Part shown: piece by piece, positions 15,673 to 24,116 of the stretch | How positions within the stretch are numbered: the first letter of the stretch is position 1 | Layout of the letters: the number at the start of each line of letters is the position of its first letter | The notes under the pieces: generated by a model | What the model saw: only the letters and a program-made list of their open reading frames with translations | Told to the model about the DNA's origin: nothing | The model's database searches: none | Translations under genes and position numbers: made by a program | Virus record (IMG/VR): IMGVR_UViG_3300037450_000154 | Span: 1-39,925 of that record | DNA length: 39,925 bases | Reading direction: 5' to 3' (one strand) | Source: a virus

Positions 15673-16506
15673 ATGAGCATAGCCAGGACCATAGCTGCTT
15701 GGCTCACCGCAACAGAGACCACCAAAGGTCCTGTGGAGCTTGCCACGCAAGCCGAGGTAGACGCGGAGACCAGCACAGACACAGCCATAACGCCAGAGAC
15801 CCTGGTGGGCAAGCCCTCTGTCGGCAGACTTCTTGACGTGCAGGCTTTTATCAACTCCGGCACCTGGACGAAACCAGCAGGCACCCGGCTCGTTGAGGTC
15901 TTCGCCATAGGCGGAGGCGGCGGAGCGGCCAAGGTCACCGGAGGTACATCGGACTGGCGTATCGGAGGTGCCGGAGGGGGTGGCGGTTTTGGGTATGGGA
16001 TGTTCTTGGCTTCAGGATGGGGAGCCACTGTAGCGGTGACAATAGGCGCCGGCGGAGCGGCAGGCTCCGGAACCAACGGATCGGGCGGAACAGGAGGGGA
16101 CACAGAATTCAACGGAACCAGCAGCCCCTACGTCGAGGCCAAAGGCGGCAGCGGGGGCGGCGGAGCAGTGTCCGGGGACACAGTAGGGACTGCCGGACTG
16201 GGCAGATCGGCAAACGTTGTTGGTGAAATCGCCGACAGCGCGGTCATTATCGACGGCAACGATGCCTGGGGAGGGCATAAAACCGGCAGCACGCATTGCG
16301 GCATGGTCGGAGGCGGCTCGAACGGGCCGTTCGGATGCCCGTCGCCGCAGAACCGTTCAATAATTTCCGGAGGGCGCGACGGAGCGGCTACGGCCACCGG
16401 CGCCAGAGGAACAGGCGGCTCGGGAGCCGTAGCAGTCAACACCACATTCCCATATTTAGGCAAAGCCGGGCAAAAAGGCTGGCTCATGGTCAAGTCTTAT
16501 TCGTAG
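15673..16506 (+). CDS. Glycine-rich tail-tip adhesin, copy 1 (277 aa)
   Basis: First of three tandem paralogues. The N-terminal ~45 residues (IARTIAAWLTATE, GPVELATQAEVDAE) are shared and probably attach the protein to the fibre. Then comes the conserved SGTWTKPAGTRLVEVFAIG, followed by a domain with many glycine runs (GGGGGAAKVTGG, GGAGGGGGFGYG) and a final MVKSYS. The GTWTKPAG-plus-Gly-rich arrangement is known from phage adhesins such as those with polyglycine-II sandwich tips. Here it most likely recognises the host surface. Its attachment segment contains a stretch of 29 nt identical to copy 3 (see repeat). Confidence 0.75.
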   Translation: MSIARTIAAWLTATETTKGPVELATQAEVDAETSTDTAITPETLVGKPSVGRLLDVQAFINSGTWTKPAGTRLVEVFAIGGGGGAAKVTGGTSDWRIGGAGGGGGFGYGMFLASGWGATVAVTIGAGGAAGSGTNGSGGTGGDTEFNGTSSPYVEAKGGSGGGGAVSGDTVGTAGLGRSANVVGEIADSAVIIDGNDAWGGHKTGSTHCGMVGGGSNGPFGCPSPQNRSIISGGRDGAATATGARGTGGSGAVAVNTTFPYLGKAGQKGWLMVKSYS

Positions 16507-17431
16507 GAGAGAACAATGTCAATCTCACGAGACATCGCAACATGGTTGGCCAGTGAATCCCGAAAGGGGCCGGTCGAACTCGCCACACAGGCAGAAGTGG
16601 ATGCCGGCACAGACGCCGAAAGGATAGTCACGCCCGCCACATTGGGGGACGTGCTGGCTGCGGGAGGGCTTATCGACCAGCAGGTCTTCACGGCTAACGG
16701 GACCTGGACGAAACCGGCCGGATGCAAGCTGGTAGAAGTGCACGCCGTGGGAGGCGGAGGCGGAGGCGCAGGCGCGGGCATTACCGGCTCTGTGTTCCGT
16801 TTCGGGGGCGGAGGCGGAGGCGGCGGGTACTCTTCCGGCTACTGGCTTGCGTCCGGATGGGGCGCCACAGTGACCGTAGTAATCGGCAGCGGAGGCGCAG
16901 GCGGAGCCGCCGGGCAGAACGATGGTGCCGCCGGAGGGAACAGCACGTTCAATGGGCTTGTCTCGCCCTACCTTTCAGCAGTTGGGGGAGGCGCGGGCAC
17001 CAAAGCAGCGTCGGACGACACTTTCGGAGGCAACGGAACTGGAGGGTCGGCCAACCACGCAGGGCAGATAACAGATACCGCGCTGTCTGCTGTCGGGATG
17101 AACGGCTCACGGCACGGTTGCGTCGGCATCACATATCAGAACCTGACTGGCGGAGCAGCATCTGGTCCTTGGTCTGGCGCGCAGAACGTCGTAGCCGCGA
17201 AAGTAGACAGCGGGACATACGCAGACGCCGGCGACGACGGGCCTCGCCCAGGCTGTGGAGGCGGAGGCGCGGCTGTTAGAGGCGCGACGGGATCTGCGGC
17301 CGGCGGAGATGGCGCCGACGGAATAATTATTGTAAGGAGCTACGGATGACAATCGCACGAGATATCGCAGCTTGGATTTCAGCCTCAGAGACTGCTAAAG
17401 GCCCTGTGGAGCTTGCCACGCAAGCCGAGGT
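15730..17431 (+). repeat. 29-nt exact repeat between adhesin copies 1 and 3
   Basis: Positions 15730-15758 and 17403-17431 are identical over 29 nt (beginning CCTGTGGAGCTTGCC). They code for the shared PVELATQAEV segment. Copy 2 at the same place (from about 16569) is diverged at many codon third positions. Identity at this length between first and third copies points to recent recombination or gene conversion. Confidence 0.7.
16516..17349 (+). CDS. Glycine-rich tail-tip adhesin, copy 2 (277 aa)
   Basis: Second tandem paralogue, also 277 aa, ATG at 16516, ten bases after the end of copy 1 with AGGAGA upstream. It has the same plan: ISRDIATWLASES and GPVELATQAEVDAGTD at the start, TANGTWTKPAGCKLVEVHAVG near residue 56 (shown here only as landmark), a glycine-rich domain and the closing strand IIIVRSYG. 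The glycine-rich region differs from copies 1 and 3, which suggests different receptor specificity. Its stop overlaps the ATG of copy 3 by 4 nt, so the adhesins are co-translated. Confidence 0.75.
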   Translation: MSISRDIATWLASESRKGPVELATQAEVDAGTDAERIVTPATLGDVLAAGGLIDQQVFTANGTWTKPAGCKLVEVHAVGGGGGGAGAGITGSVFRFGGGGGGGGYSSGYWLASGWGATVTVVIGSGGAGGAAGQNDGAAGGNSTFNGLVSPYLSAVGGGAGTKAASDDTFGGNGTGGSANHAGQITDTALSAVGMNGSRHGCVGITYQNLTGGAASGPWSGAQNVVAAKVDSGTYADAGDDGPRPGCGGGGAAVRGATGSAAGGDGADGIIIVRSYG

Positions 17432-18203
17432 CGACGCAGGCACAGACGACACACGAGTTGTAACTCCAGACACCCTCGAAGCGGCTGACATCCCAGCAAC
17501 CGACGGAGGGCTCCTTGAGATCGAAGTCTTCAAGTCGGACGGCACATGGACCAAGCCTGCGGGGTGCAAGCTGGTAGAAGTGATCTGCCTTGGCGACGGA
17601 GGCGGAGGCGCGGGAGTGAGTGTCGGGTCCGACCCGCAATTCAAGGTAGGCGGCGCCGGAGGTGGAGGCGGGGGAGCATACGCGCTCTTCGACGCGGACG
17701 ACTTGTCCGCCACAGAGCCCGTAACTGTCGGCCAAGGAGGCGCGGCCGGCGCGGCCGGAGACAACGCCGGCAGCACCGGTGACTCAACTACATTTAACGG
17801 CTTTACGGGGACATACTTCTGCGCCGCCACTGCCGGAGGCGGGGGAGGGGTTGCGTCAGCGAACAACATCGGAGCCCCAGGTGCCGGCGGGAACGGAAGC
17901 GTGGGATCTGGCAGTCTGATCAATAACATATACACGACTTTCCGAGGTTCTCCTGGAGGGGGCGGATACGTTGCGTCCGGACAGTTGAGAGGAAGTGATG
18001 GAGGCGGCACGCCTTTTGGAGGCATGAACGCAGCGCATGGGGCTCCCGCCATACTCGACCACGGCGGATGGGTCGGGGGAGACGGCAGGGACTACGGGGT
18101 TGGCGGCGGCGGCGCTGTTGTTAAAGACCCGACATCCCCTCCTCAAACCAAAGTGGGTGTGTCCGGTCACCGCGGGTATTGCATAGTAAAATCCTATGGC
18201 TAA
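17346..18203 (+). CDS. Glycine-rich tail-tip adhesin, copy 3 (285 aa)
   Basis: Third tandem paralogue, 285 aa, starting with an ATGA overlap and overlapping the next gene by 8 nt. It begins IARDIAAWISASETAKGPVE, has SDGTWTKPAGCKLVEVICLG about residues 65-84, then glycine-rich runs (GGGGAGVSVG, GGAGGGGGGAYALF) and ends YCIVKSYG. The attachment part is closer to copy 1 at the DNA level than to copy 2. Like the others it should be a surface-exposed receptor-binding tip. Whether all three are displayed together or compete for one site cannot be seen. Confidence 0.75.
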   Translation: MTIARDIAAWISASETAKGPVELATQAEVDAGTDDTRVVTPDTLEAADIPATDGGLLEIEVFKSDGTWTKPAGCKLVEVICLGDGGGGAGVSVGSDPQFKVGGAGGGGGGAYALFDADDLSATEPVTVGQGGAAGAAGDNAGSTGDSTTFNGFTGTYFCAATAGGGGGVASANNIGAPGAGGNGSVGSGSLINNIYTTFRGSPGGGGYVASGQLRGSDGGGTPFGGMNAAHGAPAILDHGGWVGGDGRDYGVGGGGAVVKDPTSPPQTKVGVSGHRGYCIVKSYG

Positions 18204-20883
18204 TCCCTATTACAACTTCACGGACTCCTTCGTAGCCAACACGAAGGTACGCTCCGACGACATGAACCAGGAGCTGGACGGCATCACGGCCGGCTTTGAT
18301 TTGCTGCCCGGCGTGGGAGATGCTGTAACGCGAGGCGTTACGTACCTCGGCATCGAGAGCGGCTCCGGGAACACATACACCGTCACCATGCCTGACACGC
18401 GCACCGCGTACGCGGAAGGCGATCGCGTAGCGTTCCGGGCTACACATAACAACACTGGTTCTGCGGTCATTAATATCGACACGATCGGTGCCGTAACGGC
18501 CGTGCGCACAGACGATACTGCATTAGAGTCGGGTGATATACTCCAGGACGTATACTACGAGTTTATCTACGATAGCGTATCTTCTCACTTCCAGATGCTG
18601 AATATGCCTGGCAGTTGGATGAACGATATGGACAACCGAGTGGACTGGGCGGAGGAGTGGGCGATCAACCCAGAAGACAGCTTAGTGTCTACTTCAGCAG
18701 GCGGTAACGGGGTTAGTGACTACTCTGCTTTACATCATGCCACCAAAGCAGCAGCGAGCGATGCCTCTGCCGCTGCGACATATGACCTGTTTGACGACCG
18801 ATATCTGGGGGCCTTCGCGGCAGACCCAACACTGGACAATGACGGAGACGCACTGCTGACCGGCGCGCAGTACTTCAATACAGGGTCGAATCAGAACAGA
18901 ATATACAACGGAGCAAGCTGGCAGAATACCGGCGGCATGAATGCGCTGGTAGATGACACCAACCCGTATCTTGGCGGGCATCTCTTCACGAACGGATTCG
19001 AATTGAATCTGACCGGGGACGTGAACGGGAACTTCGTGTTCACCGGACAGCCCACTGTCAAAGCGACCGGAGGGTCTTTCATTGTTGCTCAAGCCATAGA
19101 CGTGGCGCACGACGCCGCGTTCCAAGGGCACCTAACCAAAGATAGCTCTGGCAATTCTGTAGGATTCTTTGGCTCTATACCGGGAGATGCTAACAGCCAG
19201 ATGGCGGCGTATACATGGGACACGGGAGCGGGACCTGCCGCGTGGAACAGAGTGTTTGGCGCGACTGAGGACGCGCTGGTGCTTCAGCTGACAAACACAG
19301 ACATCACTTACGACGGTGCATCTTTGATGCGGAACCTGGTGGAGGACCTGAGTCCTCAAGCAGGGGCCTCGATAGATATGAACGGCAAGTACATCAAGTT
19401 CGATGATAACACCGGCATCAATGATCATCTAAACAACGAACAGCTGATCTTCCAGGAGGTGACCACTCCGACCAACTTCTTCGAGATGACGCAGGCCGCG
19501 ACAACGAACCCTCCCATTTTGGGAGTGGCCGGCGACGACACCAACATCGACATGAACCTAGTGCCGAAAGGCACAGGGATCGTGCTGGTCCATGAGCTGC
19601 AGGTGGGACAGTGGTCGGGCAACTCGGACTACTCGGGGCTCTATCATGCCGACGGGGACGCCAACAACTACCTGCTGCTGTCTCAAGGCACCAGCACCTT
19701 CATAAGCGGCGCCATATCTACAAGCAACATTCACCTACGTCCAGGGGCGAACAGCAGCGCCATGGCGCTTTCGGTAAACATCGACGGCACACTGCAGCAC
19801 AAGGCTGAGTTATATGACGTGTTTACTGCAGAAGATCAAGTCCGAGAGAACATGTTCCACAACACACAGTTCAAGCTATGGCAGCGGCACGGCGGCAATT
19901 CCAAAACCAGCTGGACGCACGGAGAGTGGATCGCGGATCTGTGGCAGGCACTGGAGGTAGGGGCGTGCGTCCTGGACTCACAGTATACGAGTTCGAACCC
20001 AGTCATATCTGGCAGCGGGGCGCTCTACACCAAGACGCGTACGTCCGACGGGACCCTCAACAGTACGGACCACGTGGGGGTTCAATACCGGATCGAAGGT
20101 AACGAGTACTCGAAGTGTCACTTGCAAGAGTGCACCCTCTCGTATTGGATATACACCAACGTCGCGGGATATTACAGCGTGAGCATCACCATGCAGGGCG
20201 CTCCGCCGGCGTACAGCTACGTGCACGAAGTGAACGTCCCGGCGCTCACATGGACGAAGGTTGAGTTCCAATTCACCCCCGGAGGCACTGGCACTTGGTA
20301 CCAAGGGGAGAACTCAGAGGGCATGCGTGTGCGCTGGACATGGCGCGCAGGGAGCACTCTGCGGACGAGCAACAAAGACACCTGGACATCCGGGAACTAC
20401 TACGCCGGCAACAACCAGACACACACCTGGGGATCTAGCACGAGCCACTATGTCTACTTAGCTAGCCCGAAACTCGAAGTCGGCAGCTACGCAACGCTTT
20501 GCCGGAACGAGAGCATGGCGGAAACGTTAGCGTACGCCCAGAGGTTCTACGAGAAGAGCTACGACCCTTTAACAGCGCCAGGGAACACCACCACTGCTGG
20601 CAACGACTTCCTGTATTTAACGGGGATCGCCAGCGCGGCGCACGCCAGCGGGGTATTCACTAAATACAAGGTGTCTAAGTACCGAAGCCCGGACGTGACA
20701 GTGTGGGCCTCCGGCACCGGCACCTCGGGCAAGGTTCGAGACAACCAGCCCACGACCGCGGATCTCACCGCGACGGTCGACAACATAAACAAGCAGGGGC
20801 ATCGCGTTTACTGCGCGCAAGTAGCGTCGAAGACAACGGTAAACAACACGTGGCATTGGGCCGCGGAGGCAGGTATTGTCTGA
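18196..20883 (+). CDS. Tail fibre protein B with carbohydrate-binding-like C-terminus (895 aa)
   Basis: An 895-aa fibre. Its first ~240 residues parallel fibre A: FVANTKVRSDDMNQELDGIT, WAEEWAINPEDSLVST, DDRYLGAFAADPTLDNDG and LLTGAQYFNTGSNQNRIYNG. A long central strand-rich shaft follows. From about residue 555 it has the pattern of a jelly-roll carbohydrate-binding tail module (HNTQFKLWQRHG, EWIADLWQ, HVGVQYRIEGNE, LSYWIYTN, WTKVEFQFTPGG and YLASPKLEVGSYAT). The end contains AYAQRFYEKSYDP and WHWAAEAGIV. It should be a main receptor-binding fibre. No peptidase or autochaperone motif was noticed. Confidence 0.8.
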   Translation: MANPYYNFTDSFVANTKVRSDDMNQELDGITAGFDLLPGVGDAVTRGVTYLGIESGSGNTYTVTMPDTRTAYAEGDRVAFRATHNNTGSAVINIDTIGAVTAVRTDDTALESGDILQDVYYEFIYDSVSSHFQMLNMPGSWMNDMDNRVDWAEEWAINPEDSLVSTSAGGNGVSDYSALHHATKAAASDASAAATYDLFDDRYLGAFAADPTLDNDGDALLTGAQYFNTGSNQNRIYNGASWQNTGGMNALVDDTNPYLGGHLFTNGFELNLTGDVNGNFVFTGQPTVKATGGSFIVAQAIDVAHDAAFQGHLTKDSSGNSVGFFGSIPGDANSQMAAYTWDTGAGPAAWNRVFGATEDALVLQLTNTDITYDGASLMRNLVEDLSPQAGASIDMNGKYIKFDDNTGINDHLNNEQLIFQEVTTPTNFFEMTQAATTNPPILGVAGDDTNIDMNLVPKGTGIVLVHELQVGQWSGNSDYSGLYHADGDANNYLLLSQGTSTFISGAISTSNIHLRPGANSSAMALSVNIDGTLQHKAELYDVFTAEDQVRENMFHNTQFKLWQRHGGNSKTSWTHGEWIADLWQALEVGACVLDSQYTSSNPVISGSGALYTKTRTSDGTLNSTDHVGVQYRIEGNEYSKCHLQECTLSYWIYTNVAGYYSVSITMQGAPPAYSYVHEVNVPALTWTKVEFQFTPGGTGTWYQGENSEGMRVRWTWRAGSTLRTSNKDTWTSGNYYAGNNQTHTWGSSTSHYVYLASPKLEVGSYATLCRNESMAETLAYAQRFYEKSYDPLTAPGNTTTAGNDFLYLTGIASAAHASGVFTKYKVSKYRSPDVTVWASGTGTSGKVRDNQPTTADLTATVDNINKQGHRVYCAQVASKTTVNNTWHWAAEAGIV

Positions 20884-21206
20884 TGTATAAGATAATTGAC
20901 GATAAAGTAGTGCAACACATCGAGTCTACAACGTTCTTCTCGATTGAGCCCGGCGAAAGGGGATCTCACTCCGATGCGTTCGACGAATGGCTGGCGGACG
21001 GGAATGTCCCAGATCCACCAGAGATTCGCCCTTGGGAGGCCCCTCCTTCTAAAGCAGAGAGGCTGCAAGAGAGCGAGCCAGAGGCGGTCGAAGCGCTAGA
21101 GGATATCGTGGATCTTCTTGTTTCCAAAGGGATTCTTACAGAGGAGGAGCTGCCTGCGAAGGTCAAGAACGTCCTCAACAATCGGAAGGCTATCCGTGAG
21201 GAATAA
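20883..21206 (+). CDS. Tail-fibre-associated / chaperone-like small protein (107 aa)
   Basis: A 107-aa acidic protein whose ATG overlaps the fibre B stop by one base (TGATG). The segment FDEWLADGNVPDPPE (about residues 33-47) resembles a motif seen in small phage proteins encoded after tail fibres, with pattern Y/F-x-x-W-L-A-x-G-N-x-P. Those proteins are often called tail fibre assembly proteins. The second half is a charged helix (EAVEALEDIVDLLVSKG) ending KAIREE. The role in fibre assembly is inferred from position and this motif. Confidence 0.6.
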   Translation: MYKIIDDKVVQHIESTTFFSIEPGERGSHSDAFDEWLADGNVPDPPEIRPWEAPPSKAERLQESEPEAVEALEDIVDLLVSKGILTEEELPAKVKNVLNNRKAIREE

Positions 21207-21259
21207 CATTATGCTATACTCAAACGGACCCGGAATTTAACTTCAGGAGCAACAACTAC

Positions 21260-22291
21260 ATGGGCATGCTTGGTAAAGAAGCAGACAAAGACACCTCTCA
21301 GATCACCGCAGATGCGCCAGAGTCCATGGTAGGGCAGACCGGCGGCAGCGCTCCTGGGCTTGACGACTACTATGTGAAGAACCCTGGCGCTGCCCAGACG
21401 GAATCGATGGCGCCCACCGACGTGAAGAGCGCCACGGCCACCAGCTACGACGCCACCATGGGGGAAGTGGACCCCGCCCAGACATCAATGAATCTCGCCA
21501 ATGACTACATGGGCATGGATGGGCCCGTACAGCAGCGCGCGGAGCAGGAAGGGCGCAGGTTCTCTGCCAAGTCCGGCCTGCTGAACAGCTCGATTGCTGC
21601 AGGCAACATCGCCGGCGCGGTCGCCGACAGAGTCAACCCTCTCGCGCAGACTGACGCAGGACTCTACGGAGACCAAAGGCTTACGAATCAAAGGGCTACC
21701 AACGAAGCATCTCAATTCAACGCGGCCAACGAAACGGACGTGAGCAAGGCGAACGCCGCTGAAGCGAACCAAACTCTCCGGACGGACACAGCGGTAGAGG
21801 GCGACATCAGAATGTCGAACACTCGCGCTGAGAATGACATGATGAGCACTGTTCTCGGAGCGAATGCCAATATAAATCAACAGGCAATGGCGGATCTGGG
21901 GGCAATGCAGCGCACGCTTCTCGATATCGATGCCCGGAAGTACGCCACTGACTCAGCTAAAGGGGCGCAGGTCTACTCTGCCACCCTTGCTGCTATTGGA
22001 GATCTCTACAACAACCCGAACCTGAGCCCGGATGCCATCAAAAAGGCCTCGGAGCACCTTATGACGAATGCGAGAAGCACTCTGAATTTCTCTATGGGTA
22101 TGGATGCCCTGGACCTGGGAGGCACTGGAGACGGCACAGTGAGCCACACCGGCATGACGCCAAACGTACAGCCCGCTCCCGCTCCCGCGCCGGCGCCGGC
22201 CCCATCACAGCAGATGGTAGATGGACAGCACGATGCAAGCCTGCCGGGATACACTCCCCCGTACGCACGGAATTACTTTTGGTCTGACTGA
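21260..22291 (+). CDS. Internal virion / ejection protein candidate (343 aa)
   Basis: A 343-aa, Ala-, Asn- and Asp-rich, largely helical protein at the start of the ejection module. AGGAG (21245-21249) lies 10 bases before ATG 21260. The centre (about residues 95-245) is a long helical region with many Ala and Asn (SAKSGLLNSSIAAGNIAGAV, NAAEANQTLRTDTAVEGD). Residues 302-314 are an Ala-Pro repeat (APAPAPAPAPAPS) that would act as a rigid spacer. It lacks a signal peptide. Composition and place after the fibre genes match podophage internal head proteins. No sequence family is recognised with confidence. Confidence 0.65.
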   Translation: MGMLGKEADKDTSQITADAPESMVGQTGGSAPGLDDYYVKNPGAAQTESMAPTDVKSATATSYDATMGEVDPAQTSMNLANDYMGMDGPVQQRAEQEGRRFSAKSGLLNSSIAAGNIAGAVADRVNPLAQTDAGLYGDQRLTNQRATNEASQFNAANETDVSKANAAEANQTLRTDTAVEGDIRMSNTRAENDMMSTVLGANANINQQAMADLGAMQRTLLDIDARKYATDSAKGAQVYSATLAAIGDLYNNPNLSPDAIKKASEHLMTNARSTLNFSMGMDALDLGGTGDGTVSHTGMTPNVQPAPAPAPAPAPSQQMVDGQHDASLPGYTPPYARNYFWSD

Positions 22292-22303
22292 GGAGAAGTC
22301 GTG

Positions 22304-22729
22304 ATGCTAAGAGCCGCCAACCCCGGAGACACGGACGCGATCATAGAATTAGCACGGAAGCAAATGGAGAGATATCCGCTACGCCCGGATAAATACAAGT
22401 TAAAAGAACTGGTTAGAGAATCAATCAGTTCAGCAAAGCATTTCGCCCATGTCGTGGACGTGGGCGGCAGGGTTCAAGGGGTGCTGATTGCCTTGACATC
22501 GGACAACTTGTGGGCCCAGCGGCAAAACTGTAATATAGTCATCTGGGTATCTGAGGTACCGGGATATGGAGACAGACTCCTCCGGACGTTCCGAAGGTGG
22601 GTGGAGCCGCGCAGAGGCATCAAAGTTTCAGGCATGTGCCCAGATCTGGAGATCGATCCAAGGGCGCTGAAGTTGGCAGACCGAATAGGATTCAAGCGCC
22701 ATGGCGGCGCGTATCTACTCTATAATTGA
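22304..22729 (+). CDS. GNAT-family acetyltransferase-like protein (141 aa)
   Basis: A 141-aa protein with a GNAT-like layout. The ATG at 22304 is eight bases after AGGAG; a GTG at 22301 is in frame and also possible. The N-terminal helix (NPGDTDAIIELARKQME), strand VVDVGGRVQGVLIAL, the strand-loop-helix IVIWVSEVPGYGDRLLRTFR (acetyl-CoA pyrophosphate-loop-like G-x-G, around residues 82-101) and the end strand RIGFKRHGGAYLLYN follow GNAT order. It would transfer an acyl group from acyl-CoA to an amine on an unknown target. It lies between two virion-type genes, which suggests modification of a virion protein or ejection with the DNA. Function is inferred. Confidence 0.7.
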   Translation: MLRAANPGDTDAIIELARKQMERYPLRPDKYKLKELVRESISSAKHFAHVVDVGGRVQGVLIALTSDNLWAQRQNCNIVIWVSEVPGYGDRLLRTFRRWVEPRRGIKVSGMCPDLEIDPRALKLADRIGFKRHGGAYLLYN

Positions 22730-22738
22730 GGGAACGAC

Positions 22739-23518
22739 ATGGGATTGTTTAAGAGTATCAAGAAGATTGGCAAGAAGATCCTGAAGGGAGTCAAGAAGGG
22801 ATTCAAGAAAGTCAAGAAGTTTGTCGGGAAAATCGCAGGCAGCAAATGGGGCAAGATCCTCATGATCGCTGGAGCGGTGGTCCTCGGAGGTATTGCCGCG
22901 TACGGCGCATATGCCGCGGTGGCAGGCGCAGGGGCATCGGCAGCTCAAGCCGGTACGACCCTCTCATTCATGGGCAAGTTCGCAGCCGGCGCCAAAGGCG
23001 CAATGGGCGCGCTGGCCAGTCCGGTAGCAACAGCCAAAGCAGGGATGGGCGCACTGACAGCAGCCCCCGCGGGCGCAGGCGTGACAGTTGGCGCAGCCCC
23101 TGGAGCATTCGGTGGCGCCGCAGGCGTAGCCGCTCCGACAGCTTTGCCGGCAGCAGGAACAGGTGTAGCAGCAGGCGGAGCAGGTACCGGTGCTGGTGCA
23201 GGCGGCGGGTTCCTCTCGAAAGTAGGTACCGGGGCACTGAATTTCGCCAAGTCAGCAGGCGGCGCGCAGATCATATCCGGCGCAGTCAGCGGCATGGCCA
23301 AGGCCAAGGCAGCCGAGGAAGAAGCCAAGGCAGCCGAGAAGGTGCGCACTTGGCAGAGCGACGCCTGGGAGAAATCAGGCAGCCCGACAGGCGGTGGCGG
23401 TGGCGGCAGGGTGCAGTCCCGGCCAGGAGTCGACACAGCAGGAGCGTTGAGACGCGCGCAGCAACAGTACACGCCGGGATCTCGCGAAGATCTTGCGGCA
23501 TATGCGAGGGGATTCTAA
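22739..23518 (+). CDS. Cationic-helix, glycine-zipper membrane protein; pore-forming ejection candidate (259 aa)
   Basis: A 259-aa protein from ATG 22739 with GAGGGA five bases upstream. Residues 1-39 contain 15 lysines alternating with hydrophobics (FKSIKKIGKKILKG, GFKKVKKFVGKI), like a membrane-active antimicrobial peptide. Residues 40-68 are hydrophobic and glycine/alanine-rich (ILMIAGAVVLGGIAAYGAYA), a likely membrane segment. Residues 70-185 are low-complexity Gly/Ala sequence with GxxxG spacing. The C-terminal part is helical and charged (AKAAEEEAKAAEKVRTWQSD), then polyglycine and a basic end. It could line or anchor a DNA-ejection channel; a lysis role is an alternative. No family is recognised. 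Confidence 0.7.
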   Translation: MGLFKSIKKIGKKILKGVKKGFKKVKKFVGKIAGSKWGKILMIAGAVVLGGIAAYGAYAAVAGAGASAAQAGTTLSFMGKFAAGAKGAMGALASPVATAKAGMGALTAAPAGAGVTVGAAPGAFGGAAGVAAPTALPAAGTGVAAGGAGTGAGAGGGFLSKVGTGALNFAKSAGGAQIISGAVSGMAKAKAAEEEAKAAEKVRTWQSDAWEKSGSPTGGGGGGRVQSRPGVDTAGALRRAQQQYTPGSREDLAAYARGF

Positions 23519-24114
23519 TGGGAGCACTACAGAACGCATCGGGAGTGGACCTGGCAACTGCAGACACCACTTCGGCAGAAGTTTCAAACAACCCACAGAT
23601 TGATGCAGGCCCCGCTACCACGCAGGGCGGCGTGAATGCTTCCCGGCAGGCTGCCGACAGCACCACACAGGCCGGGGCCGAAGAAGAGGCGGCTACCGAC
23701 GAAGAGCAGGCCGCATATGACGAGGCAATGGCTGCCGCAGAAACAGTTCTGTATGAGAACGACAAAACCTCTGAGGCGCTGAGCGACTTGCTGCGTCCAG
23801 AGCAGAAGGTTGACGGCGCAGTGCAGGCCTCCCTTATGGCGATCACTCAGATCGATCAGCAGATCGATATGCCGGAAGAGGTCATAGCTCAGGTGTCCAT
23901 GGACATCACTGACATGATCATCGACATGGCAGAGGAAGGCCGCGGCATGCAGTTCTCCGAGCAGGAGACGCAGGCAGTGTGGGGTTCCGTATGGGAAGGC
24001 ATCATGGAAACATACGGCGTTGACGAAGACGAATACAACTCCTTCACTGGTGGTATGTCGGACGAAGACATCTCCGCGCAGGAGCAGGCACACAAAGGTT
24101 TCTTGGGAGAGTAA
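23518..24114 (+). CDS. Acidic internal protein candidate (198 aa)
   Basis: A 198-aa strongly acidic protein. The ATG at 23518 overlaps the preceding TAA by one base (TAATG). The N-terminal third is disordered (GVDLATADTTSAEVSNN), followed by helices EEEAATDEEQAAYDEAM and ETVLYENDKTSEALSDLLRP. The second half is helical with Met- and Ile-rich patterns (DITDMIIDMAEEGRG). Its charge is opposite to the cationic N-terminus of the neighbouring protein encoded just upstream, so the two could pair during storage in the head. That pairing is inference; no family is recognised. Confidence 0.6.
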   Translation: MGALQNASGVDLATADTTSAEVSNNPQIDAGPATTQGGVNASRQAADSTTQAGAEEEAATDEEQAAYDEAMAAAETVLYENDKTSEALSDLLRPEQKVDGAVQASLMAITQIDQQIDMPEEVIAQVSMDITDMIIDMAEEGRGMQFSEQETQAVWGSVWEGIMETYGVDEDEYNSFTGGMSDEDISAQEQAHKGFLGE

Positions 24115-24116
24115 TC

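Noticed and set aside
20690-20883. Diversity-generating retroelement variable region at the end of fibre B
   Set aside because: The C-terminal WHWAAEA raised the idea, but there is no reverse transcriptase gene and no template repeat seen in the window.
21192-21220. Promoter before the internal protein gene, based on TATACT at 21215-21220
   Set aside because: The -10-like box has no acceptable -35 at 16-18 nt, and a chance match in a 53-nt gap is likely.
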